Source: Arenimonas soli (GTDB taxonomy: Bacteria; Pseudomonadota; Gammaproteobacteria; Xanthomonadales; Xanthomonadaceae). From it: a stretch of 64,000 nt of DNA. The notes beneath the pieces were generated by a model. The model was not told where the DNA came from, did no database searches, and saw only the letters and a list, made by a program, of their open reading frames with translations. Within the stretch, counting starts at the first letter, position 1. Each line of letters opens with the position of its first letter. The stretch is from contig NZ_BMKC01000001.1 in the NCBI RefSeq assembly GCF_014643775.1, positions 1,488,001 through 1,552,000 on the forward strand, read 5' to 3'. Shown piece by piece: positions 1-9,519 of this stretch. The translations under genes were made by a program, and so were the position numbers.

Positions 1-647
1 CACAGGGCCCCGTCGGATTCGTCGACCACGACGGTGGACGCCGCCGGAAGCTCCAGGTCGTGCTCGACGTTGGGCACCTGGATGGATTCACCGGCTTCGA
101 ACCGGGCCTGCGGATTGAGTTCGCGCAGCAGCGCCGGGCTGGCGTGGAACCGTTCGCCCAGCTTTTCGACGGCACCGGTGAAACCCATGGAAGCAAGCGC
201 CGCCTTGGCCATCATGTCCGAGGGGATTTCCACGAAAGGGCCGGCGACGTCTTCTTCGCTCAACACCACGTCCACCAGGGTGGGCGAAGCATTGGCCTCG
301 AGCGCCAGCCAGGTGTCTTCGTCGGCCTCGCCGGTGGGATCCAGGCCCTGCTGGCGCTGGAACGCACGCAGCGCCCCGGCCTGGTTGGAGCCGGCGACGC
401 CGTCGATTTCACCGGGCGAAAACCGCGCCCGGTCCAGCAAGACCTGTACACGCAGGTCATTGCGCCCATCGGGCGAGGCAAGCAGCGCATCGGTCGGGAT
501 AGCGGGTTCGTCCATCGACGCCGAGGCGGTCTCCCCCGGCGGGTCCTGAGTGTCGTCCTGCGGCACCGGCGGCGTATGCGCCGCCGCGGTGGTCGTCACG
601 AGCAGGGCGGCTGCCGTCCAGTGCAAGAGCGAAGGGGCGCGTGACAT
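1..647 (-). CDS. Peptidoglycan-binding, probable L,D-transpeptidase (3' end cut off by window)
   Basis: The frame is open from ATG 647 to the window edge, giving 215 residues with no stop. GAGGAG lies just before the ATG. Residues 1-23 look like a Sec signal peptide (hydrophobic TAAALLV core). Residues about 60-118 form a PG_binding_1 domain: DLRVQVLLDRARFSPGEIDG, then GALRAFQRQQGLDPTG and DTWLAL. Residues 145-195 look like a small LysM-like binding segment (LGERFHASPALLRELNP). In Xanthomonads this arrangement normally precedes a YkuD L,D-transpeptidase domain, which would lie outside the window. The binding domain is seen; the transpeptidase identity is inferred. The likely place of action is the periplasm, on peptidoglycan. 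Confidence 0.8.
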   Translation of the reverse strand, partial: MSRAPSLLHWTAAALLVTTTAAAHTPPVPQDDTQDPPGETASASMDEPAIPTDALLASPDGRNDLRVQVLLDRARFSPGEIDGVAGSNQAGALRAFQRQQGLDPTGEADEDTWLALEANASPTLVDVVLSEEDVAGPFVEIPSDMMAKAALASMGFTGAVEKLGERFHASPALLRELNPQARFEAGESIQVPNVEHDLELPAASTVVVDESDGAL

Positions 648-755
648 GGCAGTACTCCTCGATGGGGTACCGAGTGTCCACCGCCCCGCATTAATCCCAC
701 CTAAGCCGGATGCCTGGTCTATTCTGGACCGGCCACATCCCACCGGAGAAGGCCC

Positions 756-998
756 ATGACCTCCGATTCGATCACCGAGCTGCTGCTCTGGTCGCTTGCG
801 ATCAACTACGCGATCCTGCTGGTCTGGCTGGGCGCGATGGCCTGGTTCCGCGAACCTATCCGCCGCCTGCACCGACGCTGGTTCCGACTTTCCGACGAAC
901 TCTTCGATGCCATCCACTATGGCGCGATGGCGGTGTACAAGCTGCTGATCATCGTTTTCAACCTGACGCCGCTGATCGCGATCCAGCTGCTCGGCTGA
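756..998 (+). CDS. Small inner-membrane protein, DUF6868-like
   Basis: 80 residues with two hydrophobic segments (about 8-29 and 61-79) separated by a basic, aromatic stretch (FREPIRRLHRRWFRLS) that should face the cytoplasm. A GGAGAAGG ribosome site ends five bases before the ATG. The pattern RWF.LS...FDAIHY.GMA..K matches my recollection of the DUF6868 family of small membrane proteins; no function is known to me. It stands alone, divergent from the upstream peptidoglycan gene and convergent with pssA. Complete, no defects. Confidence 0.75.
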   Translation: MTSDSITELLLWSLAINYAILLVWLGAMAWFREPIRRLHRRWFRLSDELFDAIHYGAMAVYKLLIIVFNLTPLIAIQLLG

Positions 999-1009
999 AG
1001 CCCCCCGGT

Positions 1010-1621
1010 TCACGGCTTCGGGATGCGCACCGTCTTGCTGATCATCAGCGAACCCGACACCGCGAATAGCAGCACCAGCGGATGCAGCTGCCAGCCCAGG
1101 TCGAGGCGGCCGAACCACAGGTTGTCGCCGATTTCGCCCTGCCAGGCGGCGACGGCCATCAGTCCGACCAGCACCACGCTGGTGGGGATGGGCGTGCCCT
1201 CGAAGAAGCGCACCTTGGCGGCGCCTTCCGACAGTGCTTCGGCGGTGACGTTGAAACGCGCCAGCCGGCTAACCCCGCAGCCGACGAAATACGACAGCAC
1301 CAGCCAATCCCAGCCACCCTGCATGCCGCAGGCATAGGCCAGCGCCGCCGGCGCCACGCCGAAGGAAATCACGTCCGACAGCGAATCGAGTTCGCGGCCC
1401 AGCAGCGACGCGCCGTGGCGCTGGCGCGCCACCCAGCCGTCGAGCGCGTCGAACACGAAGGCCAGCGGCACCAGCGCCATGCCCCACAGCAGGTCGCCGA
1501 CGCGGCCGTCCTGCAGGAAACGCATGGCCGCGAAGATCGCGCCCGTGCCGCAGAAGGCGTTGGCCAGGGTGAACCAGTCGGCCAGATGGAAGTCGCGGAT
1601 CATCGAGAAATGTCTTTTCAT
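1010..1621 (-). CDS. pssA: CDP-diacylglycerol--serine O-phosphatidyltransferase (PssA type)
   Basis: 203 residues. An integral membrane CDP-alcohol phosphatidyltransferase carrying the full signature D-G-x2-A-R-x8-G-x3-D-x3-D (D61 G62, A65 R66, G75, D79, D83), followed by several membrane helices. It would join CDP-diacylglycerol and serine to give phosphatidylserine, the precursor that Psd (at 42.6 kb) decarboxylates to phosphatidylethanolamine. The ATG at 1621 shares ATGA with the stop of the upstream gene, so it is the last gene of a three-gene operon. A longer in-frame start at 1678 is less likely because it lies inside the upstream gene. Another CDP-alcohol substrate cannot be fully excluded. 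Confidence 0.85.
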   Translation of the reverse strand: MKRHFSMIRDFHLADWFTLANAFCGTGAIFAAMRFLQDGRVGDLLWGMALVPLAFVFDALDGWVARQRHGASLLGRELDSLSDVISFGVAPAALAYACGMQGGWDWLVLSYFVGCGVSRLARFNVTAEALSEGAAKVRFFEGTPIPTSVVLVGLMAVAAWQGEIGDNLWFGRLDLGWQLHPLVLLFAVSGSLMISKTVRIPKP

Positions 1622-2034
1622 TCTTCCGGGTCCTCGCCCACGCGCTGTTCGAAACAATGCCGTCCCGCGCCGTGCCACCAGGGCGCGGCCATCCGGATGG
1701 TTTCCTCGGCGGTGTCGTGGGCGAAGCTGGCGCAGACGCGGTAGCGCCGCGCGTCCACGATTTCATAATCGTAGGCTGTGCCAGTAACCGGATCGCTGGT
1801 GGACAGGCGGCTTCCGGGAGCCTCCGCCAGGGCGCCCAGGTTGGGCGGAAGAGCGCGATGGACCTCGTAGTGACGACCAATGGCGGCCACGATGCCCTGC
1901 AGGTCGGTCACGCGTCGTTCGTCCAGGCGAAACTCGCGCTGCGTGCCCGGCGAACCCGAGGCCCACAGCCCCAGGGCCAGCGCCGCGACCACCACCACGA
2001 TGGCGGCCAGTGCCAGCCCCCTGCCGGCGCTCAC
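1618..2034 (-). CDS. Membrane-anchored protein with a pseudopilin-like domain
   Basis: 138 residues starting at GTG 2034, which overlaps the upstream stop as GTGA. Residues 6-24 are a single hydrophobic helix (LALAAIVVVVAALALGLWA). The exported part has the rhythm of type II pseudopilin globular domains: DLQGIVAAIGRHYEVHRALP, then L..L, then DPVTG.AYDYEI. Two cysteines (in RVCASF and RHCFEQ) could form a disulphide. It is the middle gene of the DUF5671 - this - pssA operon. A pilin-like fold is suggested by pattern only; there is no prepilin peptidase site, so it is probably a stand-alone bitopic protein. Function unknown. Confidence 0.7.
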   Translation of the reverse strand: MSAGRGLALAAIVVVVAALALGLWASGSPGTQREFRLDERRVTDLQGIVAAIGRHYEVHRALPPNLGALAEAPGSRLSTSDPVTGTAYDYEIVDARRYRVCASFAHDTAEETIRMAAPWWHGAGRHCFEQRVGEDPEE

Positions 2035-2684
2035 GATTCCCTCTCCTCGTTGCGCAGGTCCCACAGGTACCAGCCGAAGATGCCGCCGGTGATCATCGCC
2101 ACCACGCCCACCTTGAGCGCGAAGCGCAGCGTGAGTTCTCCCGACAGCAGGGCGTGCACCAGGGTGATCAGGTCGCCCACCAGCACGCAGGCGGCGATGA
2201 AAAGCGTCAGGTAGGTCAGCCAGCGCCGCACCGCCGACAGGCGTTTTCCGGGGCTGCGCGCCATCGCCTGCGACAGGTGGTGGGCCAGGAACAGGTAAAC
2301 CGGGAACGCCACCACGATCGATGCCATCGCCCACCGCATCGATGTTGCCTGGCGCGCGACCTGCCAGGCCGGGTCGGCCGGATCCGGCCAGGCACGGTTG
2401 ATCAGGTCGAACAGCAGGCTGCCGAGCTGGAAGGCGGAAATGTAGAGCGTGGCGAACAGCGTCAGGTAAAGGAACGCCTCGCGCGCCGACAGGTAGGGTC
2501 GCGGCCGGGGTACGGGGACCGGGAACGGCACGTCGGCATAGGCCGCCAGTGCATCCGCCACCAGGGCATCCGGCCAGCCTGCCGCGGCCAGCGCACTGGC
2601 GATCGACTCGCGGTCCTGGCCGCTGGCCAGGGCATCGCGCACGAACTGCGCCAGCTCTTGTGAACCTGTATTGGCCATGGTCAT
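2031..2684 (-). CDS. DUF5671 polytopic membrane protein
   Basis: 217 residues from ATG 2684 (a second ATG at 2678 is equally possible). The N-terminal 50 residues are soluble and helical (QELAQFVRDALASGQDRESI, then LAAAGWPDALVADAL), reading like a short helix-hairpin motif. About five hydrophobic segments follow (REAFLYLTLFATLYI onward), ending in the basic tail YLWDLRNEERES. This layout is that of DUF5671 proteins, whose function is unknown to me. First gene of the operon leading to pssA, which hints at a membrane role. The ribosome site is weak (CACGGA). Confidence 0.7.
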   Translation of the reverse strand: MTMANTGSQELAQFVRDALASGQDRESIASALAAAGWPDALVADALAAYADVPFPVPVPRPRPYLSAREAFLYLTLFATLYISAFQLGSLLFDLINRAWPDPADPAWQVARQATSMRWAMASIVVAFPVYLFLAHHLSQAMARSPGKRLSAVRRWLTYLTLFIAACVLVGDLITLVHALLSGELTLRFALKVGVVAMITGGIFGWYLWDLRNEERES

Positions 2685-2753
2685 TCCGTGCCGGGGGATG
2701 AAGCAATCTAGCAACCGCGGCCCGCATGTCAAAGCCGTCTGCCCCCACAATGA

Positions 2754-2777
2754 AAAAGCGGGCCGAAGCCCGCTTTT
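2754..2777 (-). terminator. Terminator downstream of pnp
   Basis: Perfect 10-bp stem AAAAGCGGGC / GCCCGCTTTT with a four-base loop (CGAA on plus, TTCG on minus). On the minus strand it ends in a T run, 28 bases beyond the pnp stop. Because of the A/T arms it could also act on plus-strand transcripts. It separates pnp from the DUF5671-pssA operon, so that operon needs its own promoter in 2685-2753. Confidence 0.85.
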
Positions 2778-2805
2778 CCGTTCAGCTTCCGATGGCTGGC
2801 GGGGC

Positions 2806-4902
2806 TTAGCCCTCGCCTTCCTCGATGGCCTTGATGGACAGGCGGATGCGGCCCTGCTTGTCCACTTCCAGCACCTTCACCTTGACCAGGTCGCCTTCCT
2901 TGAGCTTGTCGGAAACCTTCTCGACGCGCTCGTTGGAGATCTGCGACACGTGCACCAGGCCGTCCTTGCCCGGGGCGATGGTGACGAACGCACCGAAGTC
3001 CATGATCTTGGCGACCTTGCCTTCGTAGATGCGGCCCGGCTCGACGTCCGAGGTGATCTGCTCGATGCGCGCCTTCGCGGCCTGGGCGGCTGCAGCATTC
3101 ACCGAGGCGATGACGATCGTGCCGTCGTCCTGGATGTCGATCTGGGTGCCGGTTTCCTTGGTGATGCCCTGGATGGTGGCACCGCCCTTGCCGATCACTT
3201 CGCGGATCTTGTCCGGGTGGATCTTGATGGTCAGCAGGCGCGGCGCGTACTCGGACAGCTCCGAACGCGGCGCGGTGATGGCCTTGTTCATTTCGCCCAG
3301 GATGTGCAGGCGACCGGCCTTGGCCTGGCCCAGCGCGACCTTCATGATCTCTTCGGTGATGCCGTCGATCTTGATGTCCATCTGCAGCGCCGAGATACCG
3401 CCTTCGGTACCGGCCACCTTGAAGTCCATGTCGCCCAGGTGGTCTTCGTCACCCAGGATGTCGGACAGCACGACGTAGTCGGCGCCTTCCTTGACCAGGC
3501 CCATGGCGATACCGGCCACCGGCGCCTTGATCGGCACGCCGGCGTCCATCAGGGCCAGCGAGGAACCGCAGACCGAGGCCATCGACGAGGAACCGTTGGA
3601 TTCGGTGATCTCGGACACCACGCGGATGGTGTACGGGAACGATTCCATGGACGGCATCACGGCCTGGACGCCGCGGCGGGCAAGGCGGCCGTGGCCGATC
3701 TCGCGACGCTTCGGGCCCATCATGCGGCCGGCTTCACCCACCGAGTACGGCGGGAAGTTGTAGTGGAACAGGAAGTGGTCCTTGGACTCGCCTTCGACCG
3801 CGTCGATGATCTGGCCGTCGCGGGCGGTGCCCAGGGTGGCGACCACGATGGCCTGGGTTTCGCCGCGGGTGAACAGCGCCGAACCATGGGTGCGCGGCAG
3901 CACGCCGGTGCGCACCGAGATCGGGCGCACGGTGTCGAGCGCACGACCGTCGATGCGGACCTTGGTCTTGAGCACCGACTCACGCATGGTGCTGTATTCG
4001 AATTCGCCGAACTCCTTGGCCAGGTCGGCCAGGTTCCAGCCGTTGGCCTCGGCCTGCGGCTTGAGCGATTCGAGCACGTCCTTCTTGACGGCCGAGATGG
4101 CTTCCTTGCGCTCGAGCTTGTCGCGCACCTGGAAAGCGGCCTCGAGGCGGTTGCCGATGGCGGCCTTGACGGCGTCGATCGGGGCCTGCGCCTTTTCCGG
4201 CGCCTTCCAGTCCCAATGCTTGACGCCGACTTCGGCGACCAGCTCGTTGATGGCGTTGATGGCGACCTGCATCTGCTGGTGGCCGAACATCACGGCGCCC
4301 AGCATCACGTCTTCGCTCAGTTCCTTGGCTTCGGACTCGACCATCAGCACGGCGTTGGCGGTACCGGCGACCACCAGTTCCAGGTCCGAGGTCTTGAGCT
4401 CGGTGATGGTCGGGTTCAGCAGGTACTTGCCGTCGGCGTAACCGACCTTGGCGGCGCCGATCGGGCCCGCGAACGGGATGCCCGACAGCGCCAGCGCGGC
4501 GGAGGCGCCGATCAGGGCCGGGATGTCGCCGTGCACTTCCGGGTTCATCGACATCACGGTGGCGATGACCTGCACTTCGTTGCGGAAGTGTTCCGGGAAC
4601 AGCGGGCGGATGGGACGGTCGATCAGGCGGGAGACCAGGGTCTCGCGCTCGGTCTGGCGGCCTTCGCGCTTGAAGAAACCACCCGGGATGCGGCCACCGG
4701 CGTAGAACTTCTCGATGTAGTCGACGGTGAGCGGGAAGAAGTCCATGCCTTCGCGCGCATTCTTGTTGCCAACCGCCGTCACCAGCACGACCGTGTCGCC
4801 GAACTTGACGATGACCGAACCACCCGCCTGGCGGGCGACTTCGCCCGTCTCGAGGGTGACTTCGTGCTGACCGTACTGGAACGTCTTGGTTACTTTCGCC
4901 AC
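2806..4902 (-). CDS. pnp: Polyribonucleotide nucleotidyltransferase (PNPase)
   Basis: 698 residues; the usual length is about 700. Domains in order: RNase PH-like 1, helical linker, RNase PH-like 2 (with [12 protein letters not shown]-type residues around the catalytic centre), KH ([13 protein letters not shown] near 555-570) and S1 ([18 protein letters not shown] near 620-690). It degrades RNA 3' to 5' using phosphate and is part of the degradosome. I chose the GTG at 4902, giving a [11 protein letters not shown] start that matches Xanthomonas PNPase, because AAGGA sits 9 bases upstream. The in-frame ATG at 4932 lacks such a site. It follows rpsO with a hairpin between them, the classic arrangement for PNPase autocontrol. 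Confidence 0.97.
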   Translation of the reverse strand: MAKVTKTFQYGQHEVTLETGEVARQAGGSVIVKFGDTVVLVTAVGNKNAREGMDFFPLTVDYIEKFYAGGRIPGGFFKREGRQTERETLVSRLIDRPIRPLFPEHFRNEVQVIATVMSMNPEVHGDIPALIGASAALALSGIPFAGPIGAAKVGYADGKYLLNPTITELKTSDLELVVAGTANAVLMVESEAKELSEDVMLGAVMFGHQQMQVAINAINELVAEVGVKHWDWKAPEKAQAPIDAVKAAIGNRLEAAFQVRDKLERKEAISAVKKDVLESLKPQAEANGWNLADLAKEFGEFEYSTMRESVLKTKVRIDGRALDTVRPISVRTGVLPRTHGSALFTRGETQAIVVATLGTARDGQIIDAVEGESKDHFLFHYNFPPYSVGEAGRMMGPKRREIGHGRLARRGVQAVMPSMESFPYTIRVVSEITESNGSSSMASVCGSSLALMDAGVPIKAPVAGIAMGLVKEGADYVVLSDILGDEDHLGDMDFKVAGTEGGISALQMDIKIDGITEEIMKVALGQAKAGRLHILGEMNKAITAPRSELSEYAPRLLTIKIHPDKIREVIGKGGATIQGITKETGTQIDIQDDGTIVIASVNAAAAQAAKARIEQITSDVEPGRIYEGKVAKIMDFGAFVTIAPGKDGLVHVSQISNERVEKVSDKLKEGDLVKVKVLEVDKQGRIRLSIKAIEEGEG

Positions 4903-5000
4903 GTTTATCGCTTCCTTTGTCTCTGGATTCATCCCCACGAGGCACCCTGCCCCGCGGTTGTTGCATTTCCGACCCCGGATCTTTCCGTTCCCCGAAAATG

Positions 5001-5026
5001 CACACGGCGCATTTCTGCGCCGTGTG
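5001..5026 (-). terminator. Intercistronic hairpin between rpsO and pnp
   Basis: 10-bp perfect stem CACACGGCGC / GCGCCGTGTG with a six-base loop. On the minus strand it is followed by a short T-rich run (CATTTT). It lies 15 bases after the rpsO stop and about 100 bases before the pnp start. In E. coli the same gap holds a partial terminator and an RNase III site through which PNPase limits its own message. A similar role here is inferred from position. Confidence 0.7.
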
Positions 5027-5040
5027 GTTTGAAACTGGTT

Positions 5041-5301
5041 TTAGCGGCGCAGGCCCAAGCGCTCGATCAGCGTCTGGTAGCGCGCGACGTCCTTCTTCTT
5101 GAGGTAGCCGAGCAGGCTGCGGCGCTGGTTGACCATCTTGAGCAGGCCGCGGCGGGAGTGGTGGTCCTGCTTGTGGGCCTTGAAGTGGTCGGACAGCATG
5201 TCGATGCGGGCGGAGAGCAGCGCGACCTGGACTTCCGGCGAACCGGTGTCGTTCGGGGTGCGCTTGAACTCTTCGATGACCTTGGCGGAATCAATGGACA
5301 T
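5041..5301 (-). CDS. rpsO: 30S ribosomal protein S15
   Basis: 86 residues ([12 protein letters not shown] ... LIERLGLRR), a typical S15 of four helices. It binds 16S rRNA early in 30S assembly and can repress its own translation. Conserved features seen: [30 protein letters not shown] and [12 protein letters not shown]. The start at ATG 5301 is set by homology; longer in-frame starts reach 5397 but have no family support. First gene of the rpsO-pnp pair, with a promoter-like element at 5413-5441. Confidence 0.97.
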   Translation of the reverse strand: MSIDSAKVIEEFKRTPNDTGSPEVQVALLSARIDMLSDHFKAHKQDHHSRRGLLKMVNQRRSLLGYLKKKDVARYQTLIERLGLRR

Positions 5302-5412
5302 TGTGTTTTCTCTTTGTGATGCGCAGCCTGCAGGAACGTCGCTCTTGGCGACGCACCGCGATGGCCCGCCGGTTGGGGATTTGCCTGAAAATGGCATCGG
5401 TGAAGCCGCAAA

Positions 5413-5441
5413 AGTTTAACGGACAAGGGCTGGCCGGACAA
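5413..5441 (-). promoter_or_regulatory. Candidate sigma-70 promoter of rpsO
   Basis: On the minus strand TTGTCC (5441-5436) is followed after exactly 17 bases by TAAACT (5418-5413), each matching the consensus at four of six positions. It lies about 110 bases upstream of the rpsO ATG, in the longest intergenic gap of the window (5302-5489). That gap otherwise holds only a very GC-rich tract next to truB. Pattern match only. Confidence 0.45.
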
Positions 5442-5489
5442 GGCGGAATTTGTGAAGGGGGTCCCGGGCCGGGGGCCGGGGCCGCGGGT

Positions 5490-6410
5490 TCAGCAGGCGC
5501 TGGCCCAGCGAAACAGGCGCCTGGGCCAGACCTGGCCCGCCTCGTCGCGCCGGCCCAGGCCAAGTGACCGGCCGTCCGGGCCCAGCAGGTTCAGGTGTGT
5601 CGCAACCTCGCCTGCGACGGGCACCGGCTGGCCGTGGCCCAGCCGCCGGGCCTGGTCGGCGTCCACGTGCACGGCCTCGAAGTGGACCAGCCCCGCCTCC
5701 ACCGGCAGCAGCAGGGCGTCGAGCGCCGCTTCGCCGCCCCCGGCGGCCACCGCCTCAAGCGCCTCGAGGGTGAACATGCGGGGCTGCAGGAAGGGTTCGA
5801 CCCAGGTGCGCCGCAGCGCGGTGACATGGGCGCCGCAGCCCAGGGCTTCGCCCAGGTCGCGGGCCAGGCTGCGGATGTAGGTGCCGGAGCCGCAGGTCAC
5901 GGCCAGGCGAAGCCTGGCGCCATCGAGTTCCAGCAACTCGATGGCCTCCACGTCGACCTCGCGTTCGGGCACCTCGATGGCTTCGCCGCGCCGGGCCTTC
6001 AGGTAAAGGGGTTCACCGCCCTGCTTGAGCGCGGAATAGATCGGCGGGCGCTGGCGGATCCGCCCGGTCAGCGGGGCCAGGGCCGCTTCCACGCGGGCGC
6101 GGTCGAGCGCCGGCACCGGGCGTTCGCGCAGGACTTCGCCATCGGCGTCGTCGGTGTCGGTGGTGCGGCCCAGCGCCACCCCGGCTTCGTAGGCCTTGCG
6201 GCCGCCGAGCAGCAGGCCGGCGATCTTGGTCGCCTCGCCGAAACACAGGGGCAGCAGGCCGGTGGCCAGGGGGTCGAGCGCACCGGTGTGGCCGCCCTTC
6301 TCGGCGCGGAACAGCAGCCGGGCACGCTGAAGGGCCTGGTTCGAGCTCAGGCCGGCGGGCTTGTCGAGCAAAAGCAGGCCGTCGAGCGGCCGGAACACGG
6401 TGCGGCCCAT
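5490..6410 (-). CDS. truB: tRNA pseudouridine(55) synthase TruB
   Basis: 306 residues. Converts U55 of tRNA to pseudouridine. The catalytic motif [16 protein letters not shown] carries the nucleophile D46, and the family motifs [18 protein letters not shown] and [15 protein letters not shown] are present. The C-terminal 80 residues form the PUA-like domain ([15 protein letters not shown]). ATG 6410 follows the rbfA stop by 11 bases, so it is cotranscribed with infB-rbfA. Normal length, no anomalies. Confidence 0.96.
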   Translation of the reverse strand: MGRTVFRPLDGLLLLDKPAGLSSNQALQRARLLFRAEKGGHTGALDPLATGLLPLCFGEATKIAGLLLGGRKAYEAGVALGRTTDTDDADGEVLRERPVPALDRARVEAALAPLTGRIRQRPPIYSALKQGGEPLYLKARRGEAIEVPEREVDVEAIELLELDGARLRLAVTCGSGTYIRSLARDLGEALGCGAHVTALRRTWVEPFLQPRMFTLEALEAVAAGGGEAALDALLLPVEAGLVHFEAVHVDADQARRLGHGQPVPVAGEVATHLNLLGPDGRSLGLGRRDEAGQVWPRRLFRWASAC

Positions 6411-6421
6411 CCGACGGGCCT

Positions 6422-6784
6422 TCAGTCTTCGGCGGGCGGGACGGGATTCTCGCGCAGCAGCTGTTCGATGCGCTCGCCCTTGTCCACCGAATCGTCGTAG
6501 TGGAAGTGCAGCTCGGGCACGTGGCGCATGCGCACGGCCTGGGCCAGGCGATGGCGCAGCTCGGGCGCCAGTTCCTTGAGCGCCGACACGGCCGCCGGGC
6601 CCTGGTCGGCCAGCAGCGCGGTGACGAAGACCTTGGCGTGGGCCAGGTCGCGGGTCACCTCGACGTCGGAAACCGACACCGACGGCAGCCCGAATTCACG
6701 GACCGCCTGGTGCACGATCTGGCCCAGGTCGCGGCGCAGCTGCGCCGAAACCCGGTCGGTACGATGGAAGCTCTTGGTCGCCAT
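6422..6784 (-). CDS. rbfA: 30S ribosome-binding factor RbfA
   Basis: 120 residues of a single KH-like fold. It helps mature the 16S rRNA 5' end and supports growth in the cold. Seen: [20 protein letters not shown] at the N-terminus, [20 protein letters not shown], and [20 protein letters not shown] at the C-terminus, all typical. The start at ATG 6784 is fixed by a strong AAGGGAGG site that overlaps the infB stop codon (TAA at 6801-6799). This suggests translational coupling to infB. Confidence 0.95.
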   Translation of the reverse strand: MATKSFHRTDRVSAQLRRDLGQIVHQAVREFGLPSVSVSDVEVTRDLAHAKVFVTALLADQGPAAVSALKELAPELRHRLAQAVRMRHVPELHFHYDDSVDKGERIEQLLRENPVPPAED

Positions 6785-6798
6785 GGCTGGTGCCTCCC

Positions 6799-9444
6799 TT
6801 ACAGGGTGCGCTGCACCTCGATGCGTTCGAAGCACTCGATCTGGTCACCCGGCTGGACATCGTTGTAGGCCTTGACCGCGATGCCGCACTCCACGCCCGA
6901 CTTGACCTCTTCGACGTTGTCCTTGAAGCGGCGCAGCGACTCGAGTTCGCCCTCGAAGACCACCACGCTGTTGCGCAGCACGCGGATGGGCTTGCTCTTC
7001 TTGACCACGCCTTCGACCACCAGGGAACCGGCGACCGCGCCGAACTTGGAGCTGCGGAACACGTCCCGGACCTCGGCGATGCCGATGATTTCTTCGCGGA
7101 TCTCCATGCCCAGCAGGCCGGAAGCCACCTGCTTCACCTGGTCGATGACGTCGTAGATGATCGAGAAGTAGCGCAGGTCCAGGCCGCTGGTCTCGATGAC
7201 CTTGCGGGCGCTGGCGTCGGCGCGCACGTTGAAGCCGATGATCACGGCCTTGGAGGTCGCGGCCAGCGTGGCGTCGGACTCGGTGATGCCGCCGACGCCC
7301 GAGCTGATCACGTTGATCTTGATCATCTCGTTCGACAGCGCCACCAGGGCCTGGCGCAGCGCTTCCACGGAACCCTGCACGTCGGCCTTCACCAGCAGGT
7401 TCAGGGTGGCCTGGTCCTTGTCCTGGCCCATCTGGGCCATGATGTCTTCCATGCGGCTGCCGGCGGCGGCGACCAGGCGCGATTCGCGGCGCTTGGCGTC
7501 ACGCTCCTGGGCCACTTCCTTGGCCAGGCGCTCGTCGGCCACGACCACGAAGTCGTCGCCGGCGTCGGGCACGCCCGACAGGCCCAGCACCTGCACCGGG
7601 ATCGACGGCTGCGCCGAATCGACCTGCTTGCCGGCTTCGTCGAACAGCGCGCGCACGCGGCCGTAATGGGTGCCGCAGACCAGGTAGTCGCCCTTCTTCA
7701 GGGTGCCCTGCTGCACCAGCACCGTCGCGACCGGGCCGCGGCCCTTGTCGAGCGCCGACTCGATGACCACGCCGGTGGCGCGGGCGTCGTATACCGCCGT
7801 CAGTTCCATGACCTCGGCCTGCAGCGAAATCGCCTCGAGCAGCGCGTCCACGCCTTCGCCGGTCTTGGCCGAGACGTTGACGAACTGCACGTCGCCGCCC
7901 CATTCCTCGGGCACGACTTCCAGCTTGACCAGGCCCTGCTTGACGTTGTCCGGGTTGGCTTCGGGCTTGTCGATCTTGTTGACCGCGATCAGCAGCGGCA
8001 CGTTGGCGGCGCGGGCATGCTGCACGGCCTCGACGGTCTGCGGCATCACGCCGTCGTCGGCCGCGACCACCAGCACCACGATGTCGGTGAGCTTGGCGCC
8101 GCGGGCGCGCATGGACGTGAAGGCCGAGTGGCCCGGGGTGTCGAGGAAGCTGATGACGCCCTTTTCGGTTTCCACGTGGTAGGCGCCGATGTGCTGGGTG
8201 ATGCCGCCGGCTTCGCCGGTGGCCACCTTGGTGCGGCGGATGTAGTCGAGCAGCGAGGTCTTGCCGTGGTCGACGTGGCCCATGATCGTGACCACCGGCG
8301 GGCGCGTCTGCTTCTCGCCCTGCACTTCCTCCTGCAGCGCCGCGACCAGCGTGGTCTCGGCGTTGTCTTCCTCGGACTTGCTGGCGCGGTGGCCAAGCTC
8401 TTCGACCACCAGCACCGCGGTGTCGTGGTCGAGCACCTGGTTGATGGTGGCCATCACGCCCATCTTGAACAGCGCCCGCACCACTTCGCCGCCCTTCATG
8501 GCCAGCTTCTGGGCCAGGTCGGTCACGGCGATGGAATCACCGATGAAGACCTCGCGCACGATCGGCGCGGTCGGGCGGGAGAAGCCGTGCTGGCCGCCGC
8601 CGCTGCGCGACGGCTCGGGGCCGCGGGCACGGGACTTCTTGCGGTTGCCGGCGGCGCCGCGGCGGGCACGCTCGGATTCGGAAAGATGCAGCTGGCCGGC
8701 GGCGAAGCGCGTGGCCTGGCCACCATCGCCCTCGTTGTCGACCATGGCGTGCGAACCGCGCACGGCCTTGTTCTTGCCGGCGGCCTTGCCCGCGGGCGCG
8801 GCCGGCTTCGGGCTCGGCGGCGGTGGCGCGGCCGGCTTCGGGCGCGGCTTGCGCTCGTGGATGACGATGGCGCCAGGCGCCAGCGGCGCGACTTCGGGCG
8901 CGACCGGCGCGGCCGGTTCTTCGCTGGCCGGCGGGGCTTTGGCCTCTTCCGCGGCGGCGACCTTGGCGGCCTCCTCGCTGCGGCGCGCGGCCTCGTCGGC
9001 CTCGCGTTCGGCCAGGCGCTTGCGGTCGGCCTCGGCGATCGCGGCGATCTCGGCGTCGTTGCGGGCCTTGGACTCCTCGAGCTTGCGCAGGGCTTCGGCG
9101 CGCTCGTCGGTGACCGGCACCGCGTCCACTTCGTCGCGCTTGACGTAGGTGCGCTTCTGGCGGACCTCGACGGTGACGGTGGACTTGGACTTGCCGGCGC
9201 TGACGGTCAGCTCTTCCTGCTTTCGCCGCTGCAGGGTGATCTTGCGCGGCGCGGCGCCTTCGGCCGGCTTGTCTTCCTTACCGTGCGTGCGGCGCAGGAA
9301 GCCAAGCAGCTTCATCTTCTCGGTGCTGCTGACCACCTGATCCGGCCCGCTGAAGGACATGCCTGCGCCGGCGAGCTGCTCGAGCAGCTTCTCGACGGGC
9401 ATTCCCAGCACTTTGGCCAGTGAACCAACGGTGACTTCAGACAT
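6799..9444 (-). CDS. infB: Translation initiation factor IF-2
   Basis: 881 residues. GTPase that brings fMet-tRNA to the 30S subunit. Order: IF2_N domain (about 1-50, [20 protein letters not shown]), a long charged Ala/Pro/Glu/Lys-rich spacer (about 90-330), then the G domain from about residue 385 with GHVDHGKTS (G1), [10 protein letters not shown] (G2), DTPGH (G3), NKID (G4) and SAKTGEG (G5). EF-Tu-like domain II, domain III and the fMet-binding C domain follow (ending [17 protein letters not shown]). The spacer is low in complexity and codes on the opposite strand for a long spurious frame. It sits between nusA and rbfA, the standard order. Confidence 0.97.
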   Translation of the reverse strand: MSEVTVGSLAKVLGMPVEKLLEQLAGAGMSFSGPDQVVSSTEKMKLLGFLRRTHGKEDKPAEGAAPRKITLQRRKQEELTVSAGKSKSTVTVEVRQKRTYVKRDEVDAVPVTDERAEALRKLEESKARNDAEIAAIAEADRKRLAEREADEAARRSEEAAKVAAAEEAKAPPASEEPAAPVAPEVAPLAPGAIVIHERKPRPKPAAPPPPSPKPAAPAGKAAGKNKAVRGSHAMVDNEGDGGQATRFAAGQLHLSESERARRGAAGNRKKSRARGPEPSRSGGGQHGFSRPTAPIVREVFIGDSIAVTDLAQKLAMKGGEVVRALFKMGVMATINQVLDHDTAVLVVEELGHRASKSEEDNAETTLVAALQEEVQGEKQTRPPVVTIMGHVDHGKTSLLDYIRRTKVATGEAGGITQHIGAYHVETEKGVISFLDTPGHSAFTSMRARGAKLTDIVVLVVAADDGVMPQTVEAVQHARAANVPLLIAVNKIDKPEANPDNVKQGLVKLEVVPEEWGGDVQFVNVSAKTGEGVDALLEAISLQAEVMELTAVYDARATGVVIESALDKGRGPVATVLVQQGTLKKGDYLVCGTHYGRVRALFDEAGKQVDSAQPSIPVQVLGLSGVPDAGDDFVVVADERLAKEVAQERDAKRRESRLVAAAGSRMEDIMAQMGQDKDQATLNLLVKADVQGSVEALRQALVALSNEMIKINVISSGVGGITESDATLAATSKAVIIGFNVRADASARKVIETSGLDLRYFSIIYDVIDQVKQVASGLLGMEIREEIIGIAEVRDVFRSSKFGAVAGSLVVEGVVKKSKPIRVLRNSVVVFEGELESLRRFKDNVEEVKSGVECGIAVKAYNDVQPGDQIECFERIEVQRTL

Positions 9445-9519
9445 TTGGTGGCGATTCCTTCGTTTCCTGCGCGCAAGGCGCGCAATGGTGACTCTCGGGG
9501 CTAACGGAGTGCAGCGGTC

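Noticed and set aside
2671-5319. 882-codon plus-strand frame opposite pnp/rpsO
   Set aside because: Antisense shadow in high-GC DNA: residues follow the third-position bias of pnp (runs of Asp, His, Gly, Val) and match no family; it also spans intergenic DNA.
6790-9423. 877-codon plus-strand frame opposite infB
   Set aside because: Same type of antisense artefact; its repetitive composition mirrors the Ala/Glu spacer and G domain of infB.
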